A DNA stretch of 27,829 bases from Chromera velia (Eukaryota > Sar > Chromeraceae), in the NCBI GenBank assembly GCA_018398765.1, contig JAHBMJ010001648.1, positions 1-27,829 on the forward strand, in the 5' to 3' direction. Each line of letters begins with the position of its first letter. Position 1 is the stretch's first letter. Positions 22,501 to 27,829 of the stretch are shown here, piece by piece. The notes beneath the pieces were generated by a model that was not told where the DNA came from, ran no database searches, and worked only from the letters and a program-made list of their open reading frames with translations. The translations under genes were made by a program, and so were the position numbers.

Positions 22501-25500
22501 GCAACCATACAGAGCTTCTTTGGAGTCAAGCCATCCGCCGCCAATGCCGCAGCAGCTGCCAAATCCGACCCGCTTCCCGACACTGAAGCGGTCAAACCCC
22601 AAGCTCAGGAGGGAGCCGACAAGGAAGCATCGCCCCTCAGAGAGGCGGTCTCGGAAGAGCCTTGTGTTGAGGTAGAACCGACATCTGTCGCCCCTCCCGC
22701 ACCCGAGCCTCCTGCTCCTCCTGCATCTCTCTCGGATGAGAAGGCGACAGCACCTGCGAAAGCGATGCGTCCCTTTGCGCCCCTTACCTCCCAGCAGCAG
22801 CAACAGCCGCAGCAGCAGCAGTTGCCTGTCGTTCTCCTCGTTGACGACGCCGACGTTCTTCGAGTGACTGCAGGGGGGGACAGGGAGAAGGAGAAAGAGA
22901 GGGAACGCGCGTTCACTGCCCAGATCATCGCCTTGGCAGAGGCAGCACGACGACCCATCATCGTCACCTGCTCAAAGGTCAATGAATGAGATAGAGAGAG
23001 AACAAACTGGAGTCACTCCTGCCTGGTGTTTTTTGTTTACCATGACGTACCTTCCCCTGCGGGCACGCCATTTGTTTCTTTGCCCTTTGATTCCCTCCGC
23101 TTTGTCCGACTCCTGCCTACTTGCATGCCTCCTTCCTTCCGTGTCTTCTCTCTCTGCATGCAGCCTCCCCCCGCCTTCTCCATCTTCAAGCACTTCAACC
23201 TCGCTCCAGTACACTCCCGCGTTTCAGCTGCCTTCTACATCTCAGTATTGGACGCCTCCCGACGGCTTCTCTCAGGGTCCGCCCTCAAGGACGTCCCGAA
23301 AGAAGAAAACAAGGAAGGAAGAGGAGACGAAGGGACGAGAGGGGGAGACGGAAGCAGCGTGGCACAAGGGGGCGCAAACAAAAAAGGGGGGCAGACGTCC
23401 GCTCACCTGGCTGCGTTGACAAGCCGCGTCTGTGCAGAGGGGCGCGGAGACTTTCGAAGACTCCTCTCTGCCTGCCTCCTGCCTGTTCTCGATGACAGGC
23501 GCGTCTCTCTCGACGCACGAGGGGGTGAGGCTGGGAGGGCTGTTCGAGCCTGTCTCTCCCTTTTTGAAGGACTCTCTCAAACCTCTCTGACCCCTTTGAT
23601 CTCGTTCCTCCTCCCCGAATACGCAGCATCACTCCCTCTGCCTCTGCACGGGAAGGCAAAGGCAGAAGAGGGAGGGGAGTCGAGATCTCTCTTGAGGGAT
23701 GCAGCTGCGGTTGTGCTGGAGGCAGGTGACTCGTCTCCTGAGGCTCTGATCTCCTCCGCCGTCGTGCGACGGGGAGCACCCCTGACATCTCTCGTTTCAT
23801 CCAACCCTGTTCTTGTGGCAGGATCAACGGGTATTGGGATGACAACAGGGGTGAAAGGTGAAGAGGAGGGAAGGTCCGTTGTGTCACTAGTGGACTATGA
23901 AGGGCTGATTGAAGAGCGGGAAAAGGAAAGGGAGAGAGGGGCACACAAGCGAGAAGGATTCTTCTCCGCCTCTTTCTCTCTGATGGGATTAGTCTGTCAT
24001 GCCCATGCCAGCCGTGATTCTTCCGTTGTCGCAGATGGCAGCTCGGCAGCTACAGAGGGGGTGTGCTCCGATTTCTCCTGCATATCCCATGCTGCACAGG
24101 CAGCAGATGTCATGGCAGAGGCGGACGTTTGGGAGCAAAGGGCGGCGTTGAGTGTCTGGCGGTCCCATATCCTCAGCGGAGGGGCTCTCGACAGCGACGC
24201 GTACGCAGACCCTCCTGCTGACTGCCAGGGACAGGGACGGGGAGCCTCTCCTACCGCTGCGGGAGGTGCAGACCGGAAGGGGGCGGGTCGCGGAAGGGGG
24301 GCACCTCAGGGGTCGGGTGGGGACAGTGGAAGTGTGCTGGCCGATAGGGACAAGGATAAAGAGCCTCTGAGCAACGCAGTGCACTATGGTCGGTCCTGTC
24401 TCTTTTGTCCTGTTTCTGGGCTTTCTTGTGTCTTTGTGCGCCTTTTCTTTCTTCCTTCTGTGTGATTGCCTGCGCATCGTCTCTGTTTTGTTCCCTCGAA
24501 GAGTGGAAAGCGCGTCGGCACAGCAGAGCACTAACACACAGAGACTCTATTCGCAGACTTGTACTCTACCATCTGGCTGCCTGTGGCTATTCTGTCCTGT
24601 GAATGGAGCACTGCAATCGCCACTATCATTCATTTGCTGTGCAGATCTTGCGGCGGTTTTGCGTCTCTCTGGAAGTTTGCGTTTGGAGGCCCTCGGAATA
24701 CTTTCAAAGAAGCTAGCGGCCTCCCGAGGACTTTCTGTTGACCACACTCAGTCCGGGGAAGGGGAAGGGGAGACAGCAGGGGGGAGATCCGTTAGAGCGC
24801 CCTCCTCCTCTGCGGTTGCAGTGAGACTTGCTGAGGGGCTCCAGAAAAGTCTGAAGCCTCTCCCGGGATCCAATTTTGTCGGCATCGGTCTGTCTGTCGG
24901 TTTGTTTGCTTCTTTTCTGTTTTTCTACAAAACTTCTTTTCTCTTCATACTTGTCTTGCGTCAGGTATGTTTCTATTGCCCTGCGTGATCCTCTCATAGC
25001 AGCTCGGAACGCTCTTGTCGTTACCTCCTTTTCACGCTGTTTGGCTTGCGTGTCTGTGAACCCCCTGCAATAAACTCGTGCTCCTCTCGCACTGGATCAA
25101 ACCAATCGAGTCATACATCCGTGACTCCTTCCCTTATTTCTGCTTGCCTGTCTTTCGCTCTTCTTGCCTGCCTGCCTGCCTGCCTTCCTGTGTGCCTGCC
25201 TGTGTGCCCGCAGCGTTCGGATCCGAAAGGGCCGCAGCTCTTCGAAGTCTCCTGCTTCCCCCCTCCCGGACTCGGTGGCTTCTCCCGGCAAGCAGCGGCT
25301 GCTCTGCCCGTGTCGAGTACTCAGCTGCTGCATGCGCCCTCTCCAATATACCCTGTGGATCTGCTGCCATGCAAAAGGGAAAGGGTCCCCATAGCGTGGC
25401 TGCTGCTGCATCGGCGGCACTTCACTCCGCTCCCCGGTTGTGTGAGCGAGTGACGAGGCACCAGGCCGCTCTGCAGCGAGCGCAGGAAGAGAGGGAGGCC

Positions 25501-26025
25501 GCAGCCCTGCGAGGAGACACGGCGGAGGCCTCAGAACTCCAAGTGGAGAGGGGGGGCTCCTCGGGGGGGCACGGGGGGAAGAGCGCGGGGATCCCTGAGC
25601 ACCTAGCTCTGGTATGCCAGACGATGCGGTCGATGGAACGAGAGGAGCGCTTGGCACTTGTGGTCAGTCAACATCGTCCTTCCTTCCTTCCTTCCTTCCT
25701 CCCTTTCTTTCTTCCTTCCTTCCTTCAAATTTGCTCTCTCACGGCCTGTTCTCTCTTGTGCTTGTCTTCCTTCCTGCTTTGTGCATCGGCACCTCATTAT
25801 CAATCTTTTGTTGGACACAAATTGCGTGGTCGAGGTCGTTTCGCTCGTTTGTCTTTCGGACTGTCAGCTGTGCCCTAACTGAGTTCATTCTGCTCGATTG
25901 ATGGGTTCGATCAGTGAACCAGCGCTTCATTGCATCCCTGCAAATAGGACAACATTCTTGTCACGTCCTTGTTCCCCGTCTGCCTGCAGAACGCTCTTCG
26001 GTTCCCGCCTCCCCCTGCGGAATGA
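13593..26025 (+). CDS. Elg1/ATAD5-like subunit of an RFC-type PCNA unloader, 13 exons
   Basis: Elg1/ATAD5 with Rfc2-5 removes PCNA from DNA after replication. Exons: 13593-13743, 13841-13909, 14025-17122, 17424-17589, 17812-17852, 18203-20505, 20775-20875, 21185-22977, 23164-24388, 24502-24582, 24645-24887, 25214-25662, 25990-26025. All phases agree and the join is 9756 bases (3251 residues), far longer than human ATAD5 (about 1840). In order: an HPFFL box (~554), AT-hooks, a SIM-like VVDLVD (~1031), a coiled coil (1107-1175), the pre-AAA segment (SLFTDIFRP, then LEWMRRWKK; ~1937-1970), Walker A GPVGTGKT (~2092), NASDHASGRKL, a ~430-residue insertion with PIP box QATIQSFF (~2415), Walker B-like LLVDDADV (~2527), sensor-1-like IIVTCS, lid GDFRR (~2669), and a helical tail. 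NAS...SGR after Walker A and the PIP-containing insertion favour ATAD5 over RFC1. Exon 10 (62-base intron) and the last two exons are the least certain. Confidence 0.85.
15779..15790 (+). other. AT-hook core RGRP (first of three)
   Basis: RGRP is flanked by Lys/Arg (KRKRGRPKK), matching the minor-groove-binding AT-hook. Other RGRP cores in the same protein are at 16730-16741 (inside an Arg-Gly-rich stretch) and 22351-22362 (inside the AAA+ insertion). This suggests direct binding to AT-rich DNA. The motif is short, so function is inferred. Confidence 0.55.
16895..16912 (+). other. SUMO-interaction-motif-like segment VVDLVD
   Basis: A hydrophobic VVDLVD stretch is followed by SPD, close to the V/I-V/I-D-L type SIM with adjacent acidic and serine residues. 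Elg1 in yeast uses SIMs to prefer SUMO-modified PCNA. A second candidate, VVEVIEGEG, lies around 20372-20398 in exon 6. These are short motifs in low-complexity sequence, so the call is tentative. Confidence 0.4.
17424..17852 (+). other. coiled-coil segment (exons 4 and 5)
   Basis: Exon 4 (17424-17589) encodes a continuous Arg/Glu/Gln/Ala-rich helix with no proline or glycine until its end. Exon 5 (17812-17852) continues it as ERQRAELERYNQGK. The pattern is a charged single helix or coiled coil that connects the two large disordered regions. Confidence 0.65.
17870..17898 (+). repeat. TTCG tetranucleotide repeat in intron 5
   Basis: A run of TTCG units starts about 17 bases after the donor of intron 5 (GTCAGT at 17853). 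It is read through by an overlapping open frame as alternating Phe/Val/Arg/Ser and has no coding role. Confidence 0.85.
20717..20736 (+). repeat. poly-C run with one ambiguous base, in intron 6
   Basis: A C homopolymer contains an N at 20729, so its exact length is unresolved in the assembly. A GTGC repeat (about 20749-20772) follows directly and leads into the acceptor of exon 7. Any frame read through this point, including the apparent upstream extension of exon 7, is unreliable. Confidence 0.95.
21514..23460 (+). other. AAA+ ATPase module of the ATAD5-like protein
   Basis: Exon 8 carries Walker A (GPVGTGKT, 21529-21552), the conserved VLEANAS...SGRKL helix, a long Lys/Ser/Glu-rich insertion, the Walker B-like LLVDDADV (about 22834-22857) and the sensor-1-like IIVTCSK at the exon end (22957-22977). 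Exon 9 opens with FSIFKHFNL and contains GDFRR (23446-23460), which corresponds to the lid GD(I/V)R box. Walker B has Asp-Asp-Ala-Asp instead of DExx. ATAD5 orthologues also deviate here (EEVD in human), so nucleotide binding is likely but strong hydrolysis is uncertain. Confidence 0.8.
22498..22521 (+). other. PIP box QATIQSFF
   Basis: The segment matches Q-x-x-[ILM]-x-x-[FY]-[FY] exactly and is flanked by Lys-rich sequence (KPKAKPK before, GVKP after). It sits in the insertion between Walker A and Walker B. From memory, human ATAD5 carries a related sequence (KTLANYFK) in the corresponding loop. A looser candidate with the pattern IRGFF lies upstream near 21724-21738. PCNA binding is an inference from the motif. 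Confidence 0.65.
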
Positions 26026-26984
26026 GAAAGAAGCCGAGGTGCAAGAGAAGGCCCTGCCATAGCCTTCCCTTGACGACCCACATGATGGCAAGGAAGGGAA
26101 GGGAAAGGAGGGAGACAGGCAAAGGGTGTTCTTTTTCTGATATTTCGGAAGAGCGCCTCTGCTCTGCTCTTGACCCCATCTGGTGGCACAGCATCGCATC
26201 GTGAAGAGCTCGGGTCGGTTTCTTGGACACGAATGTATCGTCATCTGTACGGTGTCAAGCAGATGCCTTTGCATGCACTTGGGATCACTCTCGATCGATC
26301 TGACAAAGCTGATCGATCTTTCAAAAAGACATCGTGTCTCTCCTTCGTTTGTTTGCCTGCGTGTCTGCTTATCGCTCTCAGTGTACTGGGAAAATTGGTT
26401 AGAACAGCTAGTGCTTCACGAACACCTGAATCGCATTCTATCGCAAATGTTTTATCAACATCAGCTGCAAGTACTAGGGCAGCTAAAACTCAAAAAAAAC
26501 TTTTTACGCTTTTTACATGAATGTTGCTAGCAACATTGTAGCCTCCGGCCTACATCTAGGCCTACATGATAGCTTTCAAGTTGTGCTTAATAGCTAGCAG
26601 TCTAGCTAGCAATTTTAAATTTTTGCATTAATGTATGATGATGACATATGAAAGTCTATGATAAAAAGAATTATGCGCCTTCAGTTATTACCCCATCAAC
26701 TTGAAGGCAGTAAAAAAGTTGTATGGGTAAATAATAATCGCGTAAAAAATAATAAAATAAATAATATAAAATAGAACACACTAGACTACACTATTACATT
26801 ACATCAATGTGGAGTAACATCATTATCACATCATACTCAGTGTATTATTCATCTTACTATTATAAAAGAAACTACCGCTAGAACCACCGTTTCATAACAG
26901 CTTTGAAAATTAAAAGTTTACATAGTCACTAATAAATTTATAAATCTTTAAACTTTAGAAAATTAAAAAACATAATCGTAATAA
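26026..26984. other. intergenic DNA becoming AT-rich, with palindromes
   Basis: The first ~380 bases have the composition of the gene region and should include the 3' untranslated region of the ATAD5-like gene. From about 26430 the sequence becomes AT-rich with stops in all frames. It contains a perfect 18-bp palindrome (26520-26537), GGCCTACAT repeated twice (starting near 26547 and 26560), and paired TAGCTAGCA/CTAGCTAGCA blocks (about 26591-26611). No gene is visible. Confidence 0.6.
26520..26537. repeat. perfect 18-bp palindrome centred on CTAG
   Basis: AATGTTGCTAGCAACATT is fully self-complementary. Like the palindrome at 32-47 at the other end of the window it is centred on CTAG and sits in AT-rich DNA. 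It could extrude a cruciform, fold as RNA, or be the remnant of an inverted-repeat element. Confidence 0.85.
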
Positions 26985-27829
26985 GTGTTGACACTGTTTT
27001 TTTTTAGGCTCAAAAATTACTTTCTTCAGCATTTTGTTGTCCAAAGTTATACTCCAAACACTCCAACACCTGTTGGTCTGGCCTTCCCCCCTCCTTCTCA
27101 GCCCGCCTTCTCTATACACATGATCGAGGAAACACTGAAAAGAATTGACCCAAAGAAGGCGTTGGGTTTAGATGGGGTTGGCCCCTGTCACCTCTCGTTA
27201 TATTTTAGTTTTTCTCCTCTCTCGCGCTTGCTGCTCTTTGTCTTTTTTAATTTGTTTCACCTTTTTTCTTTTTGGCCTGAACGCTGGAATGTATTGCGCA
27301 TTGCTCCCGTCCCCAAGGGCCCGCCGAGTTTCGACTATAACGAATGGCGCCCGATCCACATTGTGGGGCTTCTGGATAAGATTTTTGCTTTATTGATGGA
27401 CTCAAAGATCAGAAAAGAGGTGAAAATTGACGAAAGGCAGCTCAGCTTCAGACAGGGGGTAGGGACAAGGGAGGCCTTCGCTGCTCTGTCTTCGTTAATT
27501 CTTAGCTCCAAAAAGAAGAAGAGCCCTCTGATTGCCGCGTTTGTTGATTTCAGCAAGGCGTTTGATACAGTTCCTCAGGTCAAAATGTTAGAGAGGCTCA
27601 GGGAGGAAGGAGTAAGCCAAGCTGATGTTTGGATGATTCATTCGATGTATAGTCAGGTGAAAGCTCGGGTAGATGGGGCAACAGAATGCTTTCCAGAAGG
27701 CGGAGGAGTAAAACAAGGCGATCCTCTCTCTCCTCTCCTCTTTCTTCTTTTCATCAACAATCTGCATAAGTCTGTCAGCTCCGATAATAAAAACAGGAAT
27801 CAAAGCTCGGCTGGGGGTACTGATGGAGA
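26985..27829 (+). mobile_element. non-LTR retrotransposon reverse transcriptase, 5'-truncated and cut by the window end
   Basis: The frame (codons starting at 26985) is open to the last base. The translation shows ordered reverse-transcriptase blocks: KALGLDGVGP in the pre-RT segment, IAPVPKGPPSFDYNEWRPI (block 1), the block around QLSFRQGVGTREA, FVDFSKAFDTV with the first catalytic Asp (about 27540-27572), and GGGVKQGDPLSPLLFLLF (about 27699-27752). The second catalytic block (YADD-type) would lie past the right edge. Directly upstream is AT-rich DNA with stops, without an endonuclease or ORF1, so the copy appears 5'-truncated near 27000, as is common for LINE insertions. I cannot assign a clade. 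There is no frameshift in the visible part. Confidence 0.93.

Noticed and set aside
21185-24388. RFC1 (large subunit of the standard clamp loader) as the identity of the AAA+ gene
   Set aside because: No BRCT domain was recognised, and the helix after Walker A reads NAS...SGRKL followed by an EATKS-like segment, as in ATAD5/Elg1. The insertion with a PIP-type motif also fits ATAD5. A profile search would settle it.
24559-24741. Alternative exon 10 of the ATAD5-like gene using the TTCGCAG acceptor near 24556
   Set aside because: Its acceptor fits the consensus, but the resulting translation is less protein-like and loses the HRDSIRRLVLYHL helix that follows naturally from exon 9. RNA evidence could still reverse this.
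27172-27396. 74-codon plus-strand frame starting MGLAPV
   Set aside because: It is out of frame with the reverse transcriptase, whose conserved blocks run straight through the same bases.

Overview
The window is nuclear DNA of a eukaryote. It holds spliced genes with GT-AG introns, a eukaryotic exosome subunit, a plant/protist-type vacuolar proton pyrophosphatase, a replication clamp-unloader ATPase and a non-LTR retrotransposon fragment. Long simple-sequence tracts, gene-rich DNA of moderate GC alternating with AT-rich blocks, and a K+-dependent (type I) H+-pyrophosphatase suggest a protist or alga. A chromerid-like alveolate is my best guess, but that is inference and not shown by any one feature.

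Layout from left to right. Positions 1-2050 are AT-rich non-coding DNA with perfect palindromes, degenerate tandem repeats and one GC-rich island (about 1200-1520). Positions 2050-3980 are pyrimidine-rich, repeat-rich DNA without a gene I can support. A nearly pure GAAA/GGAA purine tract fills 3983-4661. A small secreted-protein gene lies on the minus strand (5042-5816). RRP41, a core exosome subunit, is on the plus strand in a single exon (6484-7236). An AT-rich block (7237-7960) and low-complexity intergenic DNA follow. A vacuolar H+-pyrophosphatase in four exons is on the minus strand (12794 down to 9438). About 800 bases of divergent upstream DNA separate it from a very large plus-strand gene (13593-26025), which I resolve into 13 exons encoding about 3251 residues. 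This is an Elg1/ATAD5-type subunit of an RFC-like PCNA unloader, greatly enlarged by disordered, low-complexity sequence. After it comes AT-rich DNA with more palindromes, then a 5'-truncated non-LTR reverse transcriptase that runs off the right end.

The genes look like unrelated housekeeping functions: RNA decay, vacuolar acidification and replication clamp recycling. They do not form a pathway. The points most worth checking are the giant clamp unloader with a canonical PCNA-binding box inside its AAA+ insertion, an apparently unusual 5' splice-site consensus (C or G at +3, never A) with a near-constant YGCAG acceptor, the long triplex-prone purine tract, and palindromic repeats in the AT-rich blocks whose arms differ by compensatory changes. 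I saw no tRNA, rRNA, CRISPR array or bacterial-type operon.
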